A stretch of DNA of 64,000 bases from positions 30,057,323 through 30,121,322 of the forward strand of contig NC_083602.1 of the NCBI RefSeq assembly GCF_029168945.1. The letters run 5' to 3'. The DNA comes from Cannabis sativa. Taxonomy: Eukaryota; Streptophyta; Magnoliopsida; Rosales; Cannabaceae. The notes beneath the pieces are model-generated. The model saw only the letters and a list, made by a program, of their open reading frames with translations. It searched no databases and had not been told where the DNA came from. The position numbers and the translations under genes were made by a program. Below are positions 10,726 through 22,539 of the stretch, in pieces. How positions within the stretch are numbered: position 1 is the first letter of the stretch; each line of letters begins with the position of its first letter.

Positions 10726-13700
10726 TCGTATAGTGTGCAATTTTTCTTCGTTTTCTTCGATTTTTGATACTATTTCATGGAATTAACTTCCGATTTTTTG
10801 TGTAGTTTTGTATATTGATTTTTGTTTTTGAAATTTCAAATCTAATTATCAGAAATAAATTAATTTTATTTTATAATTAATTTTAGATATTAGTGTAATT
10901 GGAATTTGAAAATAGGATAAAATCAAGTATTGCTTACCTCTTTCCTTATTTTTTTTTAAATTTTGATTATTTTATCTTATTTTGAATTAAAGGTCAGAAA
11001 TTAATTTTTTTTTTATATAAAATAATTTTTTTTTTGGTAAATTGACCTTATTTAGAATAAGACTACTATAATCATGGTATTTTAAAAGGGGAAATAAGAT
11101 TATTTTTGTTAACTTTTTAAATTTTGTTATTTTACCTAAATTAGATTGTAAAATCAGAAAAGGGTATGTATTTACCATTTTCTATTTTATTGAATATTTA
11201 ATTTATTAAATAACATGAAATTTAAAAGGAAAGTTAGCAAATTTATTTTGAAATGATATTTGGGTTACTCAAAACCTAATTTTTCAAAATTGTAGGTTTA
11301 ATTTTAAATATTATTTTATTTATTCTTTAAGAACCGATTTTTTTTTAAATTTCGAAAATAAAGATTAATATTTTAAAATTAAATAAATCCTACATCCAAC
11401 TATCCAAATCTAACCATGTTGCTAGAGTATGTGTGTTAGATTGTTTGTAAGTTTTCTAAAACCTATTATTGCTTGATCTAAATTGCCAGGGTTAACTTGT
11501 TGACAGATCCAATGATCTGATTTTAACCCATAGTTCAATTGTCAATAGGTCAAGTAAATAATTTGTAACAGGTAAATTTTACATTCTTCTTTCATCTGTG
11601 TATGACCTAGTAACATGATAGGATCCATCCAAATCTGTGTGCCTGTGTGAGCCTATATGTTTAATTTCAGTTATAGACACATATAGGTTGTTGTTGCTAA
11701 ATAAAATGTCATAACCTGATAGATTTTATTTAGGCTCATTTAGTTCATGGGCCTATTCAATTAATAACAGTTGTTCATTTTAAGGTTAAATTCCTCTCTT
11801 TTGGGCCTTGTGTGAGAGTTGGGAGCCTTAGAAGTGGGTACGACATACTGGACCCAGCCCCCCCTCACATGAACAACCCCAATTGTGAAGGCCCATTTGC
11901 CTGATTTGGATAACTGTGCTAGGTTAATTAAACTAGTTTGACCTAATAAATTGAATAGCAACATAATTAATTTCTTCGAAATTAATTTAAAGAAAAACAT
12001 AGTTTAATGAATTTTATTTCTAGATAAACTATTTGTATTTTTCTTGTATTTAATTAAATAAAGAATTTTAACTAACTAGATTCTTTCTGAAACTTACTTT
12101 TATTATTTCATTAAATATTCCTATTTAAGTTATGAATTAGTTATTACTAATTTTCCCTTTTAACTTAAATTTGAATATATTTTGAATTTAATATTAAGTT
12201 GAGGAATTCTAGTAATTAGTTATTGAAAATTCTTAAAAGATATTTTTTTGAGTTGGTTTTAAACTTAAAAAGGGAATATCTTTAAATTAGGTAGTTACCA
12301 CCTGATTTTGATATTTAATTAAATTTTGTTTGGAAAATTTTAAGTTGTAAATTATAGATTCTTTCTATAATAACTTAAATCAGATATTTTCCAAATCTTG
12401 AAAAGATACTTCGTTGAATTGAGATATTTTCTAGATAGTTATTTCTATACTAATTATTATTTCTAATATGGGAAAATATCATTGATTGTGAAATTAATTA
12501 TTTAATAATTAATTTTGGTAGAATTCGATTAAGGATATTTTTTTTTTGTATTGAATTGGAAATTAATGATTAAGCCTTCTCTATACTTAATTATTTATTT
12601 CCTGAATTTAATACATTTAATTAAATTGAAAATTAAATATCTAAGTTGATTTTCATAATAATACTTAGATATTGTTATTTTCATGATATTTAATTAAATA
12701 AGAAAATTATTTTAAGTTGGATATTTTCACAACAACTTGAATTTGAATAATTTTCAAAATATATTTTATTTATTTTATTAATCATTTTTCAAAATTGCAT
12801 TTAATTATGCAAGATGATTTTGAATTTATCTTGAAAGATAGATTAAAGTTGTAAATTAATTATTTTAATTAATTTTGAATCAACTTAAATCAATGATCTT
12901 TTCATTTAATGATTAATCTAAAATAAAGGAACCAAAATATATTATTAGAAATTGGATTAATTAGTTAAGAAAATCTAGATAGATAACATTTTTTTTTTTG
13001 CTTGAAGTATTTTTTTTAAGTAAAGTTTGATTTATTTTAATGTGTTTCGAAAATTGTATATTTTTGGAAATACAATATATATATATATTTGTAGAAAATT
13101 TTAATTTGAGTTGCAAATTAATTTAAATTAATACAACTTAAATTAAGTAATTTTCTTAATATTTGTTGGAAAGTTAATACTAAGATGGAAATAATTCATT
13201 TTATTTTCTTAACCATCTAAGTTTAATTTTACAAATATTAAATTAAATTTTATTTATATTTTATTCTAAATTTAAAATTTAATAAATATATATAGATTTA
13301 AAATAAATAAATAATAGAAGAAAATACATTTTTAAATAATGAGCTTTATAATTTTAAGATATTCGATCTCCATTGTTGGTTTTACATAGCTATTGTTTTA
13401 GTGAGTAATCCTCCCTAATGGAGGAACGTTCATTAGCAAGTTAGCGCTGTTTAATCTCGAAAGATAAGTATGTTTGTAAGTGTTTTATATTAGTATTGAT
13501 CACCCTAATGGTGGCTACTGTATAAGACTTACAAACGTATGAAACAATGGTAGAAGCTCATGAAATAAGAATGACCTTGACTCTCGCCTAAACGGGACAA
13601 CGTCGGATTCTCTTTTCGATCGAATAAAAGGTTGCTAGAATGTTTGTCATTTTAGATGAGCTGACAACTCTATTCAATGGATGGTAGCTTTGACTCTCGC

Positions 13701-13877
13701 CTAAACGGGACACTGATATCAATTTGTTGAAAACCTTGGAAATTATTTAGGATTGAATTTTTTTTTAGTATTTTCTCTAGTCATTCCTACTTGCTATGTG
13801 CTGATAATTTCTGAATAAGATTTTGTGTTAAACCATAATTGATATCTATTTATTATCTTGTAGTATCCTGAATTGCA
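10726..13877 (+). other. Long AT-rich untranslated leader of W2
   Basis: About 3.1 kb without a credible ORF, dominated by A/T runs and many variants of AATTAATTTT. Its last 460 bases (about 13419-13877) are conserved with 1-440 in W1 and hold two copies of the CGCCTAAACGGGACA phrase (about 13586 and 13698). That block is probably a functional or ancestral part of the leader. I see no other gene. Confidence 0.6.
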
Positions 13878-14745
13878 ATGTCAAATCCCATGTTGTCACT
13901 ATTAACTGAAAATAAGCTAAATGGGTCTAATTTCCCAAAATGGAGAGAGAACATTAACATTGCTCTCATAGGTGAAAGTGCCTCGTTTGTGTTGACTGAG
14001 CCGTCCCCTGAGCAGCCAGGTGACAATGCAACCAAAATTGTGAAAGAGAAGTTCGAGCGTTGGCAGAATGCTAGCAATAAAGCTCGTTACTTCATGCTTT
14101 CTAGCATGGTTGACACCTTAAAAATAAGGTTTGCTAACACTGTCACGGCTGCAGAAATCATGACGCGGTTAACTGAGCTATTCGGTATGGCATCTATCCA
14201 GTCTCGTTTTGACGCGACTAAGAAATTCATCAACGCACGGATGGAACCCCATCAGAATGTGCGTGATCACCTTCTCCAGATGGCTAGTTATTTCCAGGAA
14301 GCCCCAGAATCATGGTGCTGAAATGGATCAGACTACTCAAGTGAGTCTCATCTTGAATAGTCTGACTCTAGATTTTCTGCCCTATACATCAAATTATGTC
14401 ATGAATAAGAAGGAACAAGACTTTCATACTTTAGTCAACGACCTTCAGACATATGAAAATTTGATTGGAGGTCCCAAGAAAAGAGGGAATAAACCTCAGA
14501 ATTCTGGAAATGGTAATAAGACGAGTAATCCTGAGGCACATGTTGCTTCTACTTCCAAATCCAATCATAAGAAGAAGTGGAAAAATGCCAAGAAGCGAGC
14601 TCAAGCTGCGAAAGCAGCTAAGAACAAAAAGGCTGGAGCTTCTGGTGATACACCAAAAGAAAAGTGTTTCTACTGTAATGAGAAAGGCCATTGGAAATCC
14701 CAATGTCCTAAGCTTCTTGCAAAGAAACAAGGTATTTCTTTATAA
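13878..14745 (+). pseudogene. W2 Copia-type gag with CCHC zinc knuckle (one frameshift)
   Basis: The first frame (13878-14321) starts MSNPMLSLLTENKLNGSNFP and reads as the N-terminal Copia gag domain (KWRENINIAL, FGMASIQSRFDA, HQNVRDHLLQM). A frameshift near 14310-14325 moves reading to the next frame, which continues AEMDQTTQVSLILNSL through a basic, Lys-rich linker to the zinc knuckle CFYCNEKGHWKSQCP (about 14667-14712) and stops at 14745. Together they span a full-length gag of about 285 residues with a single lesion, far better kept than pol. Gag would form the virus-like particle and bind element RNA. ATG choice rests on family start and position after the conserved leader. Confidence 0.85.
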
Positions 14746-16504
14746 ACTCATGTGTTTTAGTGAATTATTATCCTTTTGGATTATTAATTCTGGACTACTA
14801 ACATGGTTTATTATTCTTCTTATAGCTCAAGCTTCTTGAACTCGGATGCTGTCTTAGTGAGTTGAAGTAGAAAGCTGGATGGTGGATGAAGGTCGTCTAT
14901 AATAAAGAAGATCATTTTTTTTAATTAATTGTTTAGTTTTTCAAACAATTTGGATTTCAAGTTTTGGGATTTTATTCCCTGTTTGGTTCTCATAATATTG
15001 CAAACAATTTTTGGTTTATAATAAAGTATCTTTCTCAAATAAATTGCAATTTATGAGTTGAGCTTCAGTACTTTATCTTATCTATTACCAATTGTTATAT
15101 TTATTATGTTTGTATGTGTATGTGTTTTATTATTGATACAAATTCTATAGTTATTTGAACTCTTTACAGAGTTATTACTACATAAACACTAGAAATTATT
15201 TCTATGTTTATGAATAATTGTTATTTCTAAAACAATTATTTGAGAATTTGTTTAATAAAAAGATCTTTTGATCTGATAGGGGTGGAGAAAAGTTAAGAAT
15301 AATATGCAGTTCAACGATCTTTTATATCTAATGAACTCTGGATTATATTCAACTCCACAGACTCTCTATCACACTTAGAGATTTACAACCTTTAGGGGTG
15401 GATCATAATCTCTATAAACTTAGGGGTGGACTTTATTCCACAGTACCCTTTGTGACACATAGTGTTAAACATGGAAATAATATAATAAATTAGATATTAT
15501 CAGAATAAATCCTTGATCTTGATTATATGTTCCAGTTTAGATTTACTGTTGTAATAGTTAATGATACCATTAAAGTTCTTTGATAAAGAATCACATTACC
15601 TTAGTTGACTGGAAGAATATTAAAATTCTTTATCCATCTTCGTTTGGTTGATATTTGTGATAGGAACTTAAGAACACCTCTGATAAAACAAATCTAACCA
15701 TTCACATGGATAGAGACAACTTATCAGAATTATGAGAGTAACATAGAAGAATTCTTGCATAGTCTATTCGAAAGACTTGATTCAAGATTTCTAATCCTCA
15801 TAACATTTTATGGTATCTTGATTTGATTGCTTAATCTCTAGCAAGTATTTTACACTTCGAATACTAGACTGCTATGTTGTTGACCTAATCTTAGAGAAAC
15901 TCACAGTTTCAGATTAAGATAGTAAGTCACAATGAGATGTTCCCAGAAACAATAGTAAAAGGTTAAAAGTTTCTAACCAGACATCTGCTATTGAGTGGGA
16001 GCCATCTGAGATGTAATTAAATAAGGAACATTAGTGGACAATCAAGAAAGATTTATGTAAGTGACCTATATGTTAGATATTAAGGAACTATGCATTAATA
16101 TCCACACCGACTCATTGACAATTTTGAGATGGTGGTTACTCTGGGGGTGGAGGAATTATTGTAGAAGAGTGTAAAAACCCATCTATAATAATTCAAGCTT
16201 CATCAGAGAAGATATAACTTTGTAAATTCAAAATTACCAGAAAGTTATTTTACTGAAGGAAACTCTACACTGCATTATCTCAATTCTAAATTTTAAAATT
16301 TGAGAGATATGTCTTCTGTTTGTTCAGATGTACTTAATGGGCAGCAAGAATTTCAGTATCCCTTGATGAGTAAAGCATATAGTTAAGGAGGTTTCATAAG
16401 TTTTATGAACCTGGTTCCAGATATATGGGTGGATTCAAATATACTACACTTGATCAGAGGATCAAGGCAAAAGATTGATTGTAATGCACAACTTGTTTTA
16501 TGTT
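14746..16504 (+). pseudogene. Decayed Copia pol of W2
   Basis: No ORF above about 60 codons survives. Recognisable scraps are an integrase piece near 15270-15300 (DRGGE-like, parallel to 1410-1430 in W1), an RT/RNase H linker piece near 15985-16080 (ending like GEEHWTIK), and the RNase H glycine strand near 16125-16180. At 1.76 kb the region is less than half of a normal Copia pol, so large deletions accompanied point decay. W1 carries the same scraps with the same small lesion near GTGTAAAAACC, so the lesions were partly inherited. Confidence 0.6.
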
Positions 16505-16520
16505 AGTGCAAGTGGGAGTT
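16505..16520 (+). other. W2 polypurine tract
   Basis: Same AGTGCAAGTGGGAGTT tract as in W1, directly before the LTR start at 16521. Confidence 0.6.
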
Positions 16521-18453
16521 TGTTGGGTTTTGTGCCCTAAATAAAACCCATTACAATCTGATTAGTTATCAATTTCGAATTTTGAAGTGATTTATGATTA
16601 CATGTATGTTACATGTTTTTGGTTTAATATATATACTTGATATATGCACAAAATCAGTTAAATCCAGAACATATAGTTATTCACAATTACAGTATTGTCA
16701 ATACAGTGGAATGTGATTGTGATTATATGATTCAAAAGATTTGGTCCCTGTTCATCAGTGTTTTGGATTTACACTGATGTGATAATCAGCGATGAAGTAT
16801 ACTTATACTTGGAGTAAGTGTTATGTTCTTTCCAGAATATTGGCAAAGTATACTAGTTTCGAATGTATGGAGTATACATTGGACTGGACCGATATTGAAC
16901 TTGGTCAAAGATATTGTAAACTTATCGTTGTATCTTTCCAAGTCAATGTCAGAAGTTAACCTTAGATTAAGAGAATCTAAATCCTGATATGCTTAGGCTC
17001 AATCTCAGGAGTGTCATTCATGTTCTTTGATTTATTAGTTAAGCCTACTTTTGGGTCAGGGTAATACATATATTTTGGGAACATGATTGCATAACTGAAT
17101 GGGAGTGTTGAACATAAATATGGAAATCTATAGCTTCTACTGGTGTATAGAAGTAAAGTGATGATTCCTTTTGAGCTTAGTTAAATAGAAGTAAATTGAT
17201 GAGCTCTTGTTTCAGTGACTAGATCACTAAAACATCATTTACAGGTAACTAAGTGTTCAAAGGGGCAAAATATATTGAGGGGTGTAAACGGTAAATTGGT
17301 CCCATCTCGATGTAAATCATCTATATAGAGGATCTCTAAATCACATTAAGATTATAACAATGGTTAAATGAGATAGCATATTGATATCGTGAAACATATG
17401 ATATGCTCTATATAAGTCTGAGAGTGCAATTCCAAGTTCTAAGAGTGGATTCAACGAGGAATTAATAAGTTAGGAATTTACTTGGTAAATCGGTTCAACT
17501 TATTGGAAGCTCAGCATATAGATCCATGGTCCCCATTCTAGTTGAGACTATACTGTTTGTAAGACTCTATAATTGATTTATGATTAATCAATTATAATTC
17601 TAAAAGTTAGACTATGTCTAATTTGTGAATTCTCACAGTTTAAGGATGAAATTGTAAATAAAAGGGTTTCTAGGTTTAATTAATTAAGAGACTTTGCATG
17701 TCTAATTAATAATTATTTTAAATGGCAATATTATTTAATAATCTATTTTAGTTATTAAATAATTAGTTTTGGCATTTAAAAGATTGGAATTGGAAAAATG
17801 GCATTTTTGGAGAAATAGAAATAAAATTGAGGAAACTGCAAAATTCTAGTGAGGCCCATTCACACCATGGCCAGCCACCCTTTGCATGTTTCCCAATTAT
17901 TATTTTCAATTTAAATTGCCTTGTAATTGCTAATCAAAGCCTAGCCTAAATAAGAAAGTGGTGGATCACACTAAATAAGGCAGTTGTTCAATTACACAGT
18001 AAAAGAGGAAACTGTTTATTTGGAAAGTTGTGCTCTTCCCTTTTCCTATTTATAGCTGTCCCCTCTCTCTGATCTTGATGTGCTTTTGCAAGGTCTTTGC
18101 ATGTATTGTATCACACGAAATCAAGAGAGAAAATAAGAGAGAATTTCGAAAATCCTAGTGAGAGAGAAGTGCCCACACACATCACTCAGTGCCTCAATCA
18201 TAGTTTGGAAGACTGTGAAGGATCACATCCAACTGAAGAATTTTCGAGCTCAGATCTTGATTATACTCTGCTACAGACAAGAATCAAGGGTTAGAGATCT
18301 GAGTGGAAGGAGACACTTAATTCCGCTGCCATCACTGTAAGTTATTCTTAACTTTTATGTGTTTAATTCATCGTTTTAGAAGTTCAATTTTAGGTTGTTA
18401 AATCAACATACTTGTGAGTAGATCTAAGTTCCTGGTAAAATATATTTCCAACA
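16521..18453 (+). repeat. W2 3' LTR (1933 bp)
   Basis: Begins TGTTGGGTTTTGTGCCC and ends TTTCCAACA. It belongs to the W family but to a different subfamily from W1, W3 and W5. It runs directly into a reversed W LTR at 18454 with no spacer. CTTAG (18454-18458) is the expected right target-site copy. Confidence 0.9.
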
Positions 18454-20318
18454 CTTAGATCTACTCACAAGTATGTTTATTAACACCCTAAATATGAACT
18501 TTCTAAAACGATGAAATAAACACGTATAAAGTTTAAGAAACCTTATATTGGGTGCAGCGAAATTAAATGTCTCCTTCCGTTCAGATCTCTAACCCTTGTA
18601 TCCTTTCTGTAGCAGAGTATTATCAAGATCTGAACCTGGATCTCTTTCTCTGAATCTTTGATGCTAAAACTCCTTTGCTGATGATCTTTCTTCACGATCT
18701 TCCTCACTATGATTGAGGTATTGCTTGCTGTGTGTGGGCACTACTCTAATCACTAAGGGGTTTCGAAATATGAAGGAAGAAGAGAGAGAGAGAGTGGCGG
18801 CCAAGGTAGAGAGAGAAAGGCTCAGGTTTTCTGATTCAGAAGTGTAATTTTCCTGAAGCCTTCACTATCTATTTATAGCATTCCACTAGGGTTAGGTTTG
18901 AATTATTTGGCATTAAAATAATGAAAATATCAGTTTAAAATGCCTACAAAAGTGGCCGGCCATGGCTTATTGGGTTTGGGCCTTGCTTTTTGCAATTTTG
19001 CAATTTTAACACTTTTGTATCTGATTTTCTCAAAAATGCCAATTTTCTAATTCAACCATTTAAATGCCAATTCTAACTATTTAATAACTATAAATAATTA
19101 TTAAATAATATTGTCATTTATCATATTTATTAATTGAACCATACAAAGTATCATAATTAACAAATATGCCCCTAACAACTCTTTCTTTACAATTTCGCCC
19201 TTACTTAGTAAAAATTTCACAAATAGACATAGTCTAATTTGAGAATTATAATTGATTAATCAAAACCAATTACATGAGTCTTACAAACAATATTATCTCA
19301 ACTAGTGCGGGGACCATGGGTCTATATAACCGAGCTTCCAATAAGTAGATCAAGAATTTAGCACTAAAATTCACTAACTTTATTAATTCTTCGTTGAATC
19401 CACGCATAGAACTTAGAATTGCACTCTCAGTATATAGAATGCTCTATATATTCCACCATATAGAAGCATCATTAGTTATCCATTGTTATAATCCTAATTT
19501 GATCAATGATCCTCTATATGAATGATCTACACTGTAAATGGATTAAATTACCGTAACACCCTACTATGTATTTTATCCTTAAAACACTTGACCCCGTATA
19601 AATGATATTTCAGCTTATGTGAAATGAGTACTCCACCATTTATGTTCGTTTGGTCAAGCTCGAAGAAGATCATCCTTTGCTTACTATTCGCCAGATAGAA
19701 GCTATAGATTCCATGTTTATGCTAGCTCTCCCACTCAATTGCACTACCGTGTTCCCAAAATGTACGTATCACCCTGACCTAAAAGTAGGCTTAACTAACA
19801 AATCAAAGAACACGAATAGCCTTTCAAGATTGAGCCTAATCATAACAGGATTAAGAACATTTGATCTAGGATCAACTTGGCGATATTGACTTGAATAGAT
19901 TTTACGGTAAGTTTAATTAAATCTAAGTCAAAGTTCAATATCGGTCCCTTCCGATGCATACTCCATGCATCCAACCTGAGCTTTACTTTAACCAATGCTC
20001 TGGAAAGAACATAGCATTTCTCCAAATGCAAGTAAACTCTTGTTGTAGATTATCATATCAGTAAAACCCTGTGTCTGATAAATCTAGGAAACTTTATTCA
20101 CATAGTCATGTTTACTTTCCAAAGTGATGACAACACAATAAACAGGATCAAGTATGTGAAAAGGGTTTAAGATGAATTTATAAATCAAATAGACAAGCAA
20201 TTGATAAAGTGAACCAAAACATACACAAATGAATGAAAAATACTTCTGTTTCTTTATTGATGTTGAATAAAATAGATTACATTGAAATGGAGTTTTATTT
20301 AGGGCGTAAAACCGAACA
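18454..20318 (-). repeat. W3, reversed W-family LTR, missing its outer 24 bp
   Basis: This is the reverse complement of a W1/W5-type LTR. Its right edge (20291-20318) reads AGTTTTATTTAGGGCG... to CCGAACA, a mutated TGTTGGG start. Its left edge begins CTTAGATCTACTC, which is 24 bases short of the LTR end seen in W1. The missing piece is exactly what would lie left of W2 if W2 inserted into W3. No internal sequence follows at 20319, so it was probably a solo LTR. Confidence 0.85.
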
Positions 20319-20343
20319 TGAGATCGCGAAGGACTTCACTCAT
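20319..20343 (-). pseudogene. First codons of an antisense ORF, cut by W3
   Basis: On the minus strand an acceptor-like GTTGTTTCAG ends at 20344 and is followed at once by ATG (20343-20341) and codons for MSEVLRDL. The inferred intron runs from 20815 to 20344 (472 bases). The ORF is interrupted within nine codons by the W3 LTR, so its remainder should lie beyond the nest, left of the window. Too little protein remains to identify it. Confidence 0.4.
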
Positions 20344-20983
20344 CTGAAACAACAAAAAAATCCAACAGTTAGCCCCCACATCAAACCCTAAGTCAAAAAG
20401 GAGAATGGGGGTCCCCTAACCGCTGGAAAGAGGCTCCCTCCAGATGGCTGTCAAGAGGAATCCTACGATTCACAAGGATAGACATCAAGTGCAAAATATC
20501 CAAGCAACAAAGGAAAGGACATATGGGAGTACCAAAACTGCTTCGGACCACTAGAAAAAGGCATACGAAAAACCCCCATTTTCAACCCTCTTCTCAGGAA
20601 AAAGAGAAACAGTGCGTGCACAACGAAAGTAGTAGATAAAATAAAGTATATGGTGACAAAAGACACAAGTCATCGGACCCCCATCGAAGGGGGCGTCACA
20701 CCAACGGCGATCATGGCCGTCATTTCAAAAAAATCAAGCAAATCAGATAAATACACACTTTATTATCACTACTTGCCCTAACAAATGAAAAAAAATGTAT
20801 AAATAGAAAACTTACACAAAGACAGCAAGGCAGAGGTCGAAGACGCCTGGTGGTGGTAATACTTTGCCTAACAATGGCAGAGGAATAGTAGAAGAAAACC
20901 AGGGGCGTCTAGAATTCGGTTGAGTGGGTTTGAAAATCTGGAAACTAAAGGGAAGTAGAAATGACCTAGTTGGGGAAAGTGTT

Positions 20984-20997
20984 GGCTTTTATAGCCC
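20984..20997 (-). promoter_or_regulatory. Antisense TATA promoter inside the Tat-like element
   Basis: The minus strand reads GGGCTATAAAAGCC, a strong TATA box. Downstream on that strand lies a pyrimidine-rich leader, then a donor-like GTAAGT at 20815-20810, about 170 bases on. The spacing suits a transcription start about 30 bases after the TATA. Confidence 0.5.
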
Positions 20998-21325
20998 ATT
21001 TAAGTTGCGAGGCAGTGTCGATCAAATACCATCGTACGATGAGGGTTCACAACAGTTCAGATTCCTCAATCCAACGGATGGGATGAACGAGTATGATGAA
21101 GAGAAAGGACGGTTGAAACGCTTGAGTACCTCTCTGACACCGGCATTGATGGAAAGGAGTGTCAATAGGAGGGAATCAAATTGTTGCCTGCAAAAGAAAG
21201 AAAGGCCATTGATGATGATAATAAATATTGCCCATGTGCCTGAGGCACGTGTCATTGCATTTATTGGTGGCGGAGGTGACTCACGAGTCTCATTTACCTA
21301 CGACTAAATAAGACTTGGGGGTAAA

Positions 21326-22046
21326 TGTTGCTTTAGTTTATTCCCAATATACGTGGCCGCCGTTGTGTGTGACATGTGACTAACATAGACACATCACCCG
21401 AAGATGAGTTGAAGACTTATCTAAACCACTTTAAGAAAGAGAGTACGATTCAAACTACTAGCTCCCGAACATGAGCAAAAGGCCTATCTCCTTCTCCGGG
21501 AGCTAAGGTACGGATGGGCTTCTCTTGGCCAGTAATGCTGGAGTTGAACAGTCACTTTTCATTTAATGCGGTATGGAGAAAATGTCTGGGAATTCCCATA
21601 ACAAGACGTGTCAGACGTCATAAACCCGATTTGGGGGGATTACACGATAATCAAGGGAGCTAGTGATGACTCTATTATGAAGAATCATATCAATCAAGAA
21701 GGGATGAAGACTAATCTCACCTAACACCTACGCGGCCTACTACGCAAGTTGTGCATGCCCTATTTTGTACTTTTTGGAAACTTGTGCATGCCCATAGTTG
21801 GCACTTAAAGACAAGTTACTCATTTTCTTCTTCTCACCAATCGCTATAAATACCCCTCATAAAAATTAGGAGGGGGATAAAAAAAACACAAAAATATTCT
21901 CTGTAAGAAATACTCTCTCATTAATAACAGAGACTCGTGTACTGCGGCTCATTAATGTCTGAACCACGTAAAAATTACCTGTATTAATTATCCCTAAGCT
22001 CTCATTATTACATTATTTATTTGGTTGCCAAAATTCTCGGTCAACA
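21326..22046 (+). repeat. 3' LTR of the Tat-like Gypsy element (721 bp)
   Basis: It starts TGTTGCTTTAG after a G-rich PPT and ends CTCGGTCAACA, giving TGTTG/CAACA edges. A TATA box (CTATAAATACCCC) lies at about 21844-21856, followed by a plausible transcribed R region with GTAAGAAATACTCTC. No second copy is in the window, so the borders rest on edge motifs and the PPT. Confidence 0.65.
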
Positions 22047-22307
22047 CTTATGTATTTCTAAAATAATCCATATGTAAAAAACTAAATTAAATTAATTATA
22101 TCTAATACTTTTATAAAATTATTGTGATACATTTTTATTTAAAATATTTTTATATGAAAGTAACTTTGTGGTACATTTGGAAAAAATAAAAAGGAGCAAA
22201 TGACATTAAAAAAAAATTATTTACAAAATTAGAACAAAAGAATAATACTATTAGTTGGTCAATACAAAATATAATTCAAGTTTAAATTATATTTAATATA
22301 TTTTTTT
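22047..22307. other. AT-rich spacer
   Basis: Sequence between the Tat-like LTR and the inverted-repeat element. Apart from A/T runs I see nothing in it. Confidence 0.4.
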
Positions 22308-22539
22308 TATTGTTGTGCAAAATGACCCTATTAAAATAGAGAAATGTAAGTAAATGGCCCTATTTCTAACTCTATAGATAGTTAATGTCCCTTTTTTAAA
22401 ATAATAAAGCAAATGTCCTTTTTTACTTTTTAATACCTAAAATACCCTTCATTATATAAAATGTATTATATGTTTTATTCCTTTAATAGAAATTATGAAA
22501 AACAATAAATCAAAACCTCTCTACTGAATTTTTGTCAAC

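Larger units (their letters stand above)
10085..18453 (+). mobile_element. Copia-like element W2, gag-bearing, pol decayed
   Basis: Layout: partial 5' LTR (10085-10348), PBS (10351), long AT-rich leader with a GC-rich structured block, gag (13878-14745), decayed pol, PPT, full 3' LTR (16521-18453). The 264 bp left of the 5' LTR equal in length the last 264 bp of the 3' LTR (18190-18453) and differ at only three positions by eye, so both LTRs belong to one insertion. The CACTA element entered the 5' LTR, leaving TGC (10085-10087) as the likely 3-bp target copy. With gag but no working pol, the element would need enzymes in trans. Confidence 0.85.
20319..22046 (+). mobile_element. Tail of a Tat-like Gypsy element: antisense gene start plus 3' LTR
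   Basis: The plus strand runs to a PPT-like ACTTGGGGGTAAA (21313-21325) and then an LTR (21326-22046). The segment before it is not pol. On the minus strand it carries a TATA box, a leader, an intron and a start codon. Gypsy elements of the Tat clade (Retand, Grande) are known to carry antisense ORFs between pol and the 3' LTR, which fits. The lineage rests on layout only; no RT is present. W3 cuts it at 20318. Confidence 0.55.

Noticed and set aside
20924..21307. 127-codon plus-strand ORF beginning MGLKIWKLKGS
   Set aside because: It lies opposite the antisense promoter and leader of the Tat-like element, matches no family I know, and runs up to the PPT. Chance ORF most likely.
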